Of a stretch of DNA of 17,035 nt, positions 6,779-14,286 are shown one piece after another. Source of the DNA: CAYOEZ01 sp964402955. Lineage in GTDB: Bacteria; Chloroflexota; DTOL01; DAOUCN01. The stretch spans positions 1 to 17,035 of the forward strand of contig CAYOEZ010000093.1 in assembly GCA_964402955.1 (NCBI GenBank), written 5' to 3'. Numbering within the stretch: position 1 is the stretch's first letter; each line of letters opens with the position of its first letter. Both the position numbers and the translations under genes were made by a program. Below the pieces are notes generated by a model. The model was not told the origin of the DNA, did not search any database, and was given only the letters and a program-made list of their open reading frames with translations.

Positions 6779-7722
6779 CAGGCATGGCACTCGATCGCCA
6801 GACCTGGTGCGATCAACATGTTTGTGATGTCTGTGCTCTGGTCAATGGCGACGTCGGCGAAGACCAACGAGTTGGTGATGCTGATTGGCTGGCTGATGCG
6901 CACGTTGTCGCCGATAACAGAGCCATGAACCTGGACGCCGGGATGCAAGTTGGCCGTGGGCGCCACCAGACCGGGCAGGCCGAGACGAGCAAGCTGGCGC
7001 TGGTTACAGGTCAGCAGGTCACATGGATAGGTCACGTTCATGTCCCATTCCACTACCTCGGCAGGGTAGACGGGAAAGCCGTCCTCGATCAGGATTTGAA
7101 TAGAATTGGTAATCTCATACTCGTCGCGCTGCGCCGTACGCGGAGTGCGGCGGATGGCATCGAAGATCGCCAGGTCAAACATGTAGATGCCGCAGCCCTT
7201 GAGGTTGGATGGGATGTAGCGTGGCTTTTCGATGACCCGCGTGACAGTACCGCTGGCATGCAGGACGATAGCGAAATTGCGCTGGATGACCGCCGGATCG
7301 CTCTCGGTCTTGACCGCTAGAATCGCCCCCGCCTTGCGCTGCCAGAACATCGACACCATGTTCTCCAGATTGCGGGGCACAATGAAAATGTCGCCGAGCG
7401 AGAGCAGGAACGGCGTCGAAATCACATTCTCGAGCTGCGCCACAGCATGGGCGATGCCCAACATCTCCTGCTGCTCTACATAACGTATCTTGATCCCAAG
7501 AGATGCGCCATCGCCGAAATGGGCGACAATACGCTCGCCAAGGTGGCCGATGACGATGATTACCTCATCGATGCCGGCTCGTTTCATGTCTTCCAACTGG
7601 TGCTGGATGATGGGTTTGTTGCAGACCGGCAGCAGCGGCTTGGGAAAGCTCATACTCAGAGGCTGGATACGGCTGCCTTTGCCCGCCGCCAGGATGACGC
7701 CGACAATGCGGTTATCACTCAT
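6778..7722 (-). CDS. Sugar-1-phosphate nucleotidylyltransferase with C-terminal beta-helix
   Basis: The enzyme should make an NDP-sugar from NTP and a sugar 1-phosphate in the cytoplasm. The 314-aa protein starts with the nucleotidyltransferase loop ILAAGKGSRIQPL (10-22), in which Ser replaces the usual Thr of GxGTR, then FPKPLLPV (26-33) and the metal-binding LGD (109-111). It continues with IEKP (164-167) and GCGIYMF (176-182). Residues about 253-310 have the hexapeptide rhythm of a left-handed beta-helix (HPGVQVHGSVIGDNVRIS), as in GlmU-like and long RmlA-like enzymes. The tail is too short to hold a full GlmU acetyltransferase domain. The sugar cannot be set from motifs; glucose, mannose or GlcNAc 1-phosphate are all possible. 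The ATG overlaps the upstream stop (ATGA), with GAGG 9 nt upstream, and its TGA overlaps the next ATG (TGATG). It probably supplies the donor for the flanking GT2 enzymes. Confidence 0.88.
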   Translation of the reverse strand: MSDNRIVGVILAAGKGSRIQPLSMSFPKPLLPVCNKPIIQHQLEDMKRAGIDEVIIVIGHLGERIVAHFGDGASLGIKIRYVEQQEMLGIAHAVAQLENVISTPFLLSLGDIFIVPRNLENMVSMFWQRKAGAILAVKTESDPAVIQRNFAIVLHASGTVTRVIEKPRYIPSNLKGCGIYMFDLAIFDAIRRTPRTAQRDEYEITNSIQILIEDGFPVYPAEVVEWDMNVTYPCDLLTCNQRQLARLGLPGLVAPTANLHPGVQVHGSVIGDNVRISQPISITNSLVFADVAIDQSTDITNMLIAPGLAIECHA

Positions 7723-8531
7723 TTGATTGTACCTCGCCGACGGCTCTCCTGCGCAGAGCGGCGACGCCGCCGGTAGATTGCAAGCAGCGCATCCCAGGGC
7801 AGGTGCGTGAAGCGCAAGCGCAGAACCGTATAGACTGCCTTGAATATCTCCATGCGCGAGATCTTGGAAGCTCCTTGCTGGCGGTTGACGAAAATGATGG
7901 GCACTTCTCCGACCGTAAAGCCCTTCTTTTGGCAGCGGTACAGCATCTCCACTAGAAACGAGTATCCGCTTGAGAAAATGGTATCAAGCTCTATCGCCTC
8001 GAGCACGTGGCGCCGGTAGCAGCGGAAACCAGCCGTGCAATCGTGGGCCTTCAGTCCCAGGTTGATCTTGGCAAAAAGATTGGCGCCACGGCTGAGCATC
8101 CTGCGCATGAAGGTACAATCGCGCGCGCCGCCTCCTTTCGCATAGCGTGAGCCAATGACGAGATCATAGGACGCGACCAGGTCCACCATGGCCGGAATGT
8201 AGCCTGGATCGTGCGAGAAATCTGCATCCATGCTCAAGACAAGCGGAGCGCCGCGCTCGATGGCGGTCTTGAAGCCGGCAATGTAGGCCGTGCCCAGGCC
8301 AAGCTTGCCGGCGCGATGCACGACGGAGACGTGTTCGTCAGCGGCCGCCAGTCGATCAGCGATTTGGCCAGTGCCGTCGGGCGAATTGTCGTCAACGACA
8401 ATGACCTGCAGGTTGAGCCCAAGACCGAGTATCTGTGTGACGAGCCGCTCGATGTTCTCGGCTTCGTTGTAGGTTGGGACGATAACCGCGCCGCGCATGG
8501 TTGTGGACGTTGTGTTCTCACCACGCGACAT
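7719..8531 (-). CDS. GT2 polyprenol monophosphomannose synthase-like (DPM1 family)
   Basis: The predicted reaction is GDP-mannose (or a similar NDP-sugar) plus polyprenyl phosphate giving polyprenyl-phospho-sugar at the inner membrane face. The 270-aa product shows the clearest DPM1 pattern in the window: IVPTYNEAENI (17-27), VVDDNSPDGTG (45-55), the metal-binding MDADFSHDP (101-109), VIGSRYAKGG (125-134), DCTAGFRCYRR (164-174), SSGYSFLVEM (187-196) and a GEVPIIFVNR...GASKIS stretch (208-225). The C-terminus is short and very basic (RRRRR at 254-258), with no TM domain, as in soluble DPM1 enzymes. The start is ATG 8531, directed by AAGGAG; ATG 8498 would cut off 11 residues and leave the fold intact. 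The gene ends in an ATGA overlap with the nucleotidylyltransferase. Mannose specificity is a family-based guess. Confidence 0.9.
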   Translation of the reverse strand: MSRGENTTSTTMRGAVIVPTYNEAENIERLVTQILGLGLNLQVIVVDDNSPDGTGQIADRLAAADEHVSVVHRAGKLGLGTAYIAGFKTAIERGAPLVLSMDADFSHDPGYIPAMVDLVASYDLVIGSRYAKGGGARDCTFMRRMLSRGANLFAKINLGLKAHDCTAGFRCYRRHVLEAIELDTIFSSGYSFLVEMLYRCQKKGFTVGEVPIIFVNRQQGASKISRMEIFKAVYTVLRLRFTHLPWDALLAIYRRRRRSAQESRRRGTIK

Positions 8532-8537
8532 GTGTAA

Positions 8538-8543
8538 CTCCTT
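8538..8543 (-). promoter_or_regulatory. Ribosome binding site AAGGAG fixing the start at 8531
   Basis: A full AAGGAG lies 6 nt upstream of ATG 8531 on the minus strand. It sets the start of the second DPM1-like gene, although the frame is open up to 8588. It is one of the strongest Shine-Dalgarno sequences in the window and follows the 53-nt gap, consistent with independent initiation here. Confidence 0.75.
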
Positions 8544-8563
8544 GAGTGTCAGCAGAAAGACGC

Positions 8564-8592
8564 AATATGGTAGTCGTCGTACTCTCAATCAA
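8564..8592 (-). promoter_or_regulatory. Candidate internal sigma70-type promoter
   Basis: On the minus strand TTGATT (8592-8587) is followed after 17 nt by CATATT (8569-8564), four of six matches at each element. It falls in the only gap above 30 nt inside the glycan cluster. A start near 8557 would give a leader of about 26 nt before the strong ribosome binding site of the next gene. Chance occurrence is possible. Confidence 0.3.
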
Positions 8593-10468
8593 CAATTTCG
8601 TAGACTGCGATCTCGTCCACGAGGTAGGCATAGCGCACGGAACCGATCATCTCAGTGGGCGGCACAAAGCCGGACGGGCGCACCAGATTGATGAGCCGGT
8701 CGCCGCTCAGGACGGGCCGATCTTGCTCCGTGTAGACGAGACGCAGCCAGGGCGTCGCGGCCAGGCGCTGGCGCATCGCCGCTTCTCTCTGGCCATAGCT
8801 GTGCAGTCCGACAAGAACATAGCGAATGCCGGCTTCTCGAATCGCCGCCAGGCTTTCTTCGTCCGGGAAGTTAGCCAGACGCTTCTGCCATGCCCGATAG
8901 GCGACGGGCATATATGTGCCATAGCCATAAGCGATCTTTTTGCCGTGGACAATGCTTGCATAGAGCGGTGGGCCGTGCCACGTCTTGGCGGGCGGCAGCT
9001 CAAGAATCGCGAAATCGCCCGGCTGGGCCTTCAGCCACTCATCGACAGGCTGGGGGCCGATGGCCGACACGCCAAACGGATATGGGACGGTCGCGAAATC
9101 GAACAGGATGCCCGCAACCAGCGCCACAACGAGCACGGAGCGCGTCAGCTTCGTCCAGCGCGGCCAACGTGTGATAGCTCCTGCTCCGGCGCCGGCGAGT
9201 AGCGCCACGGCCAGCCCCACCACCAGACCGAAGCGAGTCCATACACGCATGGCGCTAAAGAATGGCAGAAAGAGATAGAGCGCAAGCGTCGGCAAAGGAA
9301 CAACAATGTACCCCGCTTTCTGCATGCTCGAGTACAGTGCCGGGTTCAGCGCCAGTTTGCCAGTGATTCCATTCATGAGCCGGGTGAAAATGCGCTCCAC
9401 GCCGTCAGGAACAGGAATATACACTGGATTGCCCGCCCAATGCACGGTCGTGCCCATGGCAAGGACGAGGCCGAGCACGCCGATGATCGCCAGCACGCTG
9501 ACAATAGGCGACCTGCGGTGCACGACAGCATAGCCGGCCAGAAGCAGTGGAACCAACCCCAGCCACAGCAGGTTCTCATGGACATTCTGCGGATAGATGC
9601 CAACCAGACGCTCTCCCCACAGCGGGTGCATGATGCTAGGGAACAAGAAGTCGGGCAGGCTGGCCGACCACGTGTCGATGTACTGCAAGGACAGTGTTGT
9701 CTTGCTGATCTCGCCGCGAGCCGAAAGGCTCAAGAACGGTATGAGCGCCGGCGCCATCACAAGAGCTGCGACCACAGCCCCGGGCAAGAACGAGCGCCAG
9801 AAGCGCGGCTCCCGCAGGAGGGAGAGCAACGGGCGCGCCCGCAAGACGGCGTAGGCCACTGCAACCAGCGCCCCCATGTAGGCATAGTACCAGGAGGACA
9901 GGGCGAACAGGCCGAAAAACAACCCGCACAGGACGCCGTCACGTAACCGGCGACCTTGAATGAGATTCTCTTCGTAGAGCAGCATGAGCGGCAACCAGCC
10001 TGTACCCAATAACGGCAGATGGCCGCTCCCCACCAGGCTCAAGCGATAGGGGAGAAAGGCAAAGGCCAGCCCGGCGATGAGCGCCGCTGTCGAACTGCGT
10101 GTCAGGCGGCGCGCCAGCAGGTACGCTCCCATACCCGAGAGCGCAAATGACCACAGTATCAGCAGGTTGTAGGCCGCCACCTCGCCGAAAGCAGCCGTCA
10201 GCGGCAAGCCCAGGATGGTGTTGGCCAGCGTCGTCTCAGAAAGAGCCAACTCATAGCCGAATGGGTAGAAAACCTGGGGCAGGAAGAAAGGCGACTGCTG
10301 CTGCTCGAACAGGGCGTGTTCAAACCACCACAGCTTGTAAACGTACTCGAAATTGTCTCCTGGCGGGCCGGCTACGGCGCCGGTCATGTCAGTGATCAGC
10401 GGGTACGTCATGACGACGCTGAGCACAACAACCAGGAGCACAAAAACCAGCACCGGCATTCGTTTCAT
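8585..10468 (-). CDS. Polytopic membrane protein, GT-C-like/PTPS-related type, function unknown
   Basis: The 627-aa protein has an N-terminal signal-anchor helix (5-22), many further TM segments to about residue 460, and a soluble C-terminal domain (461-627). The first external loop carries a GDNFEY acidic motif (37-42) and VFYPFGYELALSETT (66-80), a pattern seen in large bacterial membrane proteins that resemble GT-C glycosyltransferases. Further hallmarks are LPDFLFPSIMHPLWGE (271-286), FSAMRVWTRFG (404-414) and the tail motif PVDEWLKAQPGDFAILELP (474-492). I place it in the GT-C-like/PTPS-related membrane group from recollection of those motifs, not from a search. A sugar-transfer role is supported mainly by its position between GT-C and DPM1-like genes. 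The ATG overlaps the upstream stop (ATGA) with only a weak Shine-Dalgarno, suggesting coupled translation; ATG 10459 (fourth codon) is an alternative. It is followed by a 53-nt gap. Confidence 0.8.
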   Translation of the reverse strand: MKRMPVLVFVLLVVVLSVVMTYPLITDMTGAVAGPPGDNFEYVYKLWWFEHALFEQQQSPFFLPQVFYPFGYELALSETTLANTILGLPLTAAFGEVAAYNLLILWSFALSGMGAYLLARRLTRSSTAALIAGLAFAFLPYRLSLVGSGHLPLLGTGWLPLMLLYEENLIQGRRLRDGVLCGLFFGLFALSSWYYAYMGALVAVAYAVLRARPLLSLLREPRFWRSFLPGAVVAALVMAPALIPFLSLSARGEISKTTLSLQYIDTWSASLPDFLFPSIMHPLWGERLVGIYPQNVHENLLWLGLVPLLLAGYAVVHRRSPIVSVLAIIGVLGLVLAMGTTVHWAGNPVYIPVPDGVERIFTRLMNGITGKLALNPALYSSMQKAGYIVVPLPTLALYLFLPFFSAMRVWTRFGLVVGLAVALLAGAGAGAITRWPRWTKLTRSVLVVALVAGILFDFATVPYPFGVSAIGPQPVDEWLKAQPGDFAILELPPAKTWHGPPLYASIVHGKKIAYGYGTYMPVAYRAWQKRLANFPDEESLAAIREAGIRYVLVGLHSYGQREAAMRQRLAATPWLRLVYTEQDRPVLSGDRLINLVRPSGFVPPTEMIGSVRYAYLVDEIAVYEIVD

Positions 10469-11982
10469 GGCGGTGGGCTCACATCATATGTGACAATGCT
10501 CAAGCCGAGGAAACGTTTCTCCGCGGTCCGTCTGACCCCCGGCCTGGCCTCAAAGAACGTCTTCAGGCGACTCTCGTCAGCATGGCTGAGAACCACCCAA
10601 ACCCGGTCGTGCATGGCAGCGACGACTGCGGCATGCTGCGCCATCTCTTCGTCTGAGGCAAAGCGGCTGATCGGCAGTTGCCGGATGTCGCCGTGGTAAT
10701 AGAAATTGAACGGGATACTAGCATAGGCGTCATAGATCACAATCATGTCGTTCGCGCCAACGTTAGCGGCGACGTAGGCAGCGCCAGCGCGCCAGTTTTC
10801 CTTTTGCCCCGGTTGATAGACCGCCAGCAGCCCAGGTATCGTCACGATCAGGACGACCAGCACCGCCAGCACGCGCAGTTTGCCCTGTCGCACTGTGAGT
10901 ATGCCACGGGCGACGATCAGCAGGTAGGGAGGCACAAACGGCAAGAGATAGCGTTCCAGGTAGAGCGGCGTGATCTGAGAGACCAGAAAGAGCGCTGCAA
11001 TGGGCGCTGCCAGGTAGATCAGCGCAAAAGCCATCGGCTCGGCGTCTTGATTCCACCATCCAGGCTGCATCCGCCTAAGTAGGACATTAACCAGCGCGGC
11101 CAGGCAAAAGATGGCGAAAACAGCCAGCGCCACTGCATAAAGCGCACGATTCTGGCCATATGCCACGCCGAAGCTGAACTGCCCCATCGTCAGACCGAGC
11201 GTCTTGATGGTCGGCACGCCGTACTTCTCGATCCACGCTCCCCAGCCCTCGCTGGTCTGGCCGGTGAACTCCAGGATGAGCGGCAGCAGCAGCAGCCCCA
11301 GCGCAACTTGCGCCACAAACCACACCGCCAACTCTCGCGCAACGGAGCGCCGCATGGCAAGACGCACGACAGCAAACAGGTTGAGCGCCGCGATGATGAG
11401 CAGGCCAAAGGAGTGCGTGTAGGCGGCGAGCGCAGCCAGGACAATGTAGGCGAGCCAGGAAAGCGCGCTCTTGTCGGCCAGTGCGCGCAGCATGAAATAG
11501 GCCGCGAGCAGACCGAAGAGCGCCAACAGCGCATAGCCGCGCCCCTCGCGCGAATAGTACACGTGCATGGGTGAGATGGCGAGCAAGAAAGCGGCCAGCA
11601 GGCCCGTGCTCTGTCCCAGCAAGCGCTTGCCCAATGCATAGAGCGCTGCAACAGACAGGACGCCGCTGATGGCCGGTATGGAACGGACGATCACCTCGCT
11701 CTGTCCCAACAGGAGAGCATAGTGCAACATCAGGTGAAAGACGTTGCGATCGGTCGAACGCAGCCCCAGCTCCGTCAGCTTCAGGATAATCCAGCGCGGA
11801 TCCCAGTTGGCCACGCTGGTGCTGAATGCTTCGTCAAACCAGAGGCTCTCGCGCCCCAGCGCGTGAAAACGCAGCACCGTGGCGAGAATGACGATGCCGG
11901 CCAGCACGACAAGATGGCGCGGCCAGCGCTGCAAGGCTATTCGGTTGATGTTCCCCGGCATGGTCATGCTGTGACGTGTCAC
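10465..11982 (-). CDS. ArnT/PMT-like GT-C glycosyltransferase, copy 2 (divergent tandem paralogue)
   Basis: This polytopic membrane protein belongs to the same family as the gene just upstream. Starting at GTG 11982 it is 505 aa. It has SLWFDEA (46-52, D50-E51) in the first external loop, SPMHVYYSREGRGYA (137-151), AYTHSFGLL, and a RYLLPFVPPYLLI segment near the last TM helices. The D-x-HPPLYY motif of copy 1 is missing: the aligned stretch reads STDRNVFHLMLHY. GTG 11982 is chosen because GAGG sits 6 nt upstream; ATG 11967 and ATG 11961 are in-frame alternatives without a well-placed Shine-Dalgarno. The frame stays open up to 12354, but that part overlaps copy 1 out of frame, is hydrophilic and resembles nothing. 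The gene ends in an ATGA overlap with the next one. Function as a glycosyltransferase is likely; a change in acceptor or donor use compared with copy 1 is inferred from the lost motif. Confidence 0.82.
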   Translation of the reverse strand: MTRHSMTMPGNINRIALQRWPRHLVVLAGIVILATVLRFHALGRESLWFDEAFSTSVANWDPRWIILKLTELGLRSTDRNVFHLMLHYALLLGQSEVIVRSIPAISGVLSVAALYALGKRLLGQSTGLLAAFLLAISPMHVYYSREGRGYALLALFGLLAAYFMLRALADKSALSWLAYIVLAALAAYTHSFGLLIIAALNLFAVVRLAMRRSVARELAVWFVAQVALGLLLLPLILEFTGQTSEGWGAWIEKYGVPTIKTLGLTMGQFSFGVAYGQNRALYAVALAVFAIFCLAALVNVLLRRMQPGWWNQDAEPMAFALIYLAAPIAALFLVSQITPLYLERYLLPFVPPYLLIVARGILTVRQGKLRVLAVLVVLIVTIPGLLAVYQPGQKENWRAGAAYVAANVGANDMIVIYDAYASIPFNFYYHGDIRQLPISRFASDEEMAQHAAVVAAMHDRVWVVLSHADESRLKTFFEARPGVRRTAEKRFLGLSIVTYDVSPPP

Positions 11983-11988
11983 GCTCTG

Positions 11989-11992
11989 CCTC
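11989..11992 (-). promoter_or_regulatory. Ribosome binding site (GAGG) deciding the GTG start at 11982
   Basis: On the minus strand GAGG lies 6 nt upstream of GTG 11982 and 21 nt upstream of ATG 11967. This favours the GTG start for the second GT-C gene. The match is only four bases, so the choice is tentative. Confidence 0.4.
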
Positions 11993-12010
11993 GTGTGGAG
12001 TCTTTGACCG

Positions 12011-13528
12011 CTATGGAGCCAGGCGATAGAGCGAGACAACGACGTTCTCGCGTGAGCGCTGCTGCTCAAGGCGCTGGAAGGTCGCGTCCAAATACGTTCC
12101 AACATCATTCTTGGGATCGGAGTAATGTCCCATCGTCTGGATGTACCATAAGCGCGTGCGCCCGCGCGCCGCCCCGGCAACCAGCGATCGCATGTCTGCG
12201 CTATTGATGGGGATGGGTGTGTCGCTGATCTCAGCAATACGGCCGTGAGCATAGTAGTCGAACGGCTTGACGTTCCAGCCCGGCGCAAAAACGACGACGT
12301 CGCCCGGCTGGGATTGGTCAACGACGTGGGCGGCGATGCCCCGCCAGTCGGCATGCTGCTGGTGTGTGGCTGAACCGACGACGCCGATACTGCTCACGAG
12401 CAGCAGTCCGCCCAGAGCCAGCGCCGACAGCACGGTGCGTACGTTCTTTACGCCGCTGCCCGCCGGACGCAGCATGTCGAGGCCCTGCGCTATGAGTATA
12501 TAGTATGCAGGGAGGAATGGCAAGAGGTAGCGTACTGAGTAGAGTGGCTTGACCTGCGATATCAGCCACGCCGTCAGGATCGGCACAACCAGGTAGATCA
12601 GCGCAAAGGCCATGCCTGTGCTCGACTGGCGACGGCGTAAAGGAGAGAGCGCGCCGACAATGCACAAGAGACCAAACGCGGCGTAGGCAACCCGGCGCAG
12701 CAATGGCGTGTACCATTGCGAGTCGGGACCAACCGTGAAGCTGGTAGCCGCCGTTCCCAGAGCGCGCAGTCCCGGCGCGCCGCTACGCCCGACCCAGGAG
12801 CCGCCGCCGGCGCGAATCTGGTTGAGCATGGTGGGCAGCCAGGGCAAGAAGGCGACACCTGCCAATGCCTGCAGCCCGACCCAACGCCAGAAGACGTTGC
12901 CGTCAATTAGCCCCCGCCAGAGCAAGTAGAGCGCCACAACGTTGAGGAAGAGCAGCACAAAGAAGGCATAATAGTGCGTGTAGAGGGCCGCAATGGCGCA
13001 AACGAGATAGGCGATCCATGCCCAACGCTTGCCGTCGAGCAACGCACGCGCCATGAAATAGGCCATGAGCAGCGCCAGCAGGGTCAGCATGGCATACATG
13101 CGCGTCTCTTGCGAGTACCAGACGTGCAGCGGCGAAGCGACGAGCAGCAGCGCGGCGGAGAACGCCAGCCAGCGGTTGAAGAGCCGCCGGCAGAGCAAAT
13201 AGAGGACGCCAACGCTGCATGTACCAAAGACGACCGAGAGCAAGCGCACCTGGACCTCGCCGTCGCCCAGCGCCAGCCAGACGTGCAGCATCATATAGTA
13301 CAGCGGCGGATGAATATCCACGGCTGTCCACGCAATCAAATCCGGCAGCGTCCTCTTGGCGGTGACAATGCTCGTCGCCTCATCCAGCCAGATGCTCTCG
13401 CTGCCGAGGCCATAGAGCCGCACGCCCAAAGCGGCGACACACAGAATCATCAGCGCCAGCACATCATGCCTGTCCAATGGGCTGGTGAGTCCCGTCACGA
13501 TTCTCGGCCCATTTATGTTAGCCGCCAT
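12011..13528 (-). CDS. ArnT/PMT-like GT-C glycosyltransferase (RgtA/B/C/D-like), copy 1
   Basis: This integral membrane enzyme is expected to move a sugar from a polyprenyl-phosphate donor to an acceptor outside the cytoplasm. The 505-aa product has about a dozen hydrophobic segments. After TM1, the first periplasmic loop holds the GT-C acidic motif SIWLDEA (45-51, D49-E50), followed by DIHPPLYY (71-78), which is characteristic of PF13231-type proteins. SPLHVWYSQETRMYA (132-146) and ALYTHYYAF follow, and there is a soluble C-terminal part after about residue 390. The frame also opens at TTG 13564 inside the previous gene, but ATG 13528 is preferred because GGGGA lies 7 nt upstream and homologues begin shortly before TM1. 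It is clearly paralogous to the next gene (see findings). Neither acceptor nor sugar can be deduced. Confidence 0.87.
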   Translation of the reverse strand: MAANINGPRIVTGLTSPLDRHDVLALMILCVAALGVRLYGLGSESIWLDEATSIVTAKRTLPDLIAWTAVDIHPPLYYMMLHVWLALGDGEVQVRLLSVVFGTCSVGVLYLLCRRLFNRWLAFSAALLLVASPLHVWYSQETRMYAMLTLLALLMAYFMARALLDGKRWAWIAYLVCAIAALYTHYYAFFVLLFLNVVALYLLWRGLIDGNVFWRWVGLQALAGVAFLPWLPTMLNQIRAGGGSWVGRSGAPGLRALGTAATSFTVGPDSQWYTPLLRRVAYAAFGLLCIVGALSPLRRRQSSTGMAFALIYLVVPILTAWLISQVKPLYSVRYLLPFLPAYYILIAQGLDMLRPAGSGVKNVRTVLSALALGGLLLVSSIGVVGSATHQQHADWRGIAAHVVDQSQPGDVVVFAPGWNVKPFDYYAHGRIAEISDTPIPINSADMRSLVAGAARGRTRLWYIQTMGHYSDPKNDVGTYLDATFQRLEQQRSRENVVVSLYRLAP

Positions 13529-13551
13529 AGCGTGGTCCCCACACCCTAACC

Positions 13552-14286
13552 CTATTTCCGCCAATTGTGCGCAATGAGGACGAAATAGCGGCGAATGGTG
13601 CGCTGCACGTTCATCTTGCTGCTGCCTTCCTTCAGGTCGTAGCGCAGGATCAGCGGCACTTCCGACACGCGCGCCCCAAGGCGAGCCATCTTGATCAGGA
13701 TTTCGGCCATACAGGTGAAGCCCTGTTCTTCGACGAGCTTGTCCCCGTAGGTGACCACCGCTCGCTGCATCAGCAAACCGCTGTACATGCGGAAACCGCA
13801 GGTGTAGTCGCGTGCGCCGGCGATCGGGAAGAAGGAGCGCAGCAGCAAGCTGGCGCCCTTACTGAAGATGTGGCGTGGCAACGACAACCCGATCTCTTTG
13901 CCGCCAATTTGGTAACGCGAGGCAATGACCAGATCGTAGCCCTTGTTGAGCTCGCTGCGCATGGCGCCAATCAGCGCTGGATCGTGGGTATTGTCGGCGT
14001 CCATCGTCACCACCGCATCGCCCGGCCCCGTCACTCGCGCCACGGCGCTCAGCCCCGTCTTCATGGCCGTGCCCAGGCCCTTGTTGCCATCGTGGTTAAT
14101 CAAGTGGACGGGCATGCGTGTCGCATACTCTGTAGCGATGGCCGCGGTTGCGTCGCGGCTACCGTCGTTTACCACGATGACCTGGTACGGCTCGGCGGGA
14201 TTGGCCTGACCGTAGGCTGCGATGCGATCGAGCAGTTGCGGCAGCGACTTTTCTTCGTTATAGGCAGGCAGGAGAACGGTTATCAT
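13552..14286 (-). CDS. GT2 glycosyltransferase, DPM1/polyprenyl-phosphate sugar synthase-like
   Basis: The likely role is to transfer a hexose from a nucleotide sugar to polyprenyl phosphate at the cytoplasmic membrane face, giving a donor for GT-C enzymes; the sugar is not identifiable. The 244-aa protein has a GT-A fold signature: VLLPAYNEE (4-12), VVNDGS (38-43), the metal-binding MDADNTHDP (95-103), IASRY (121-125) and a DYTCGFRMY segment (160-168). The C-terminal VSEVPLILRYD...GSSKM stretch is typical of DPM1-like enzymes. There is no C-terminal multi-TM domain, unlike the longer GtrB or DPM1 fusions. The ATG overlaps the wecB stop as TGATG and a strong GGAGGAG sits just upstream, so translation is probably coupled. 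The stop is TAG, 23 nt before the next start. A dolichol-phosphate-glucose type (ALG5/GtrB) specificity is equally possible. Confidence 0.88.
   Translation of the reverse strand: MITVLLPAYNEEKSLPQLLDRIAAYGQANPAEPYQVIVVNDGSRDATAAIATEYATRMPVHLINHDGNKGLGTAMKTGLSAVARVTGPGDAVVTMDADNTHDPALIGAMRSELNKGYDLVIASRYQIGGKEIGLSLPRHIFSKGASLLLRSFFPIAGARDYTCGFRMYSGLLMQRAVVTYGDKLVEEQGFTCMAEILIKMARLGARVSEVPLILRYDLKEGSSKMNVQRTIRRYFVLIAHNWRK

Noticed and set aside
8546..9202. A 218-codon plus-strand open frame opposite the 627-aa membrane protein
   Set aside because: Low-complexity antisense translation with no hydrophobic or domain pattern. The minus-strand gene explains the region.
11983..12354. N-terminal extension of about 125 residues on the second GT-C gene
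   Set aside because: It overlaps the 3' end of the first GT-C gene in another frame and is rich in Ser, Arg and Thr. The family's first TM segment begins only after GTG 11982/ATG 11967.
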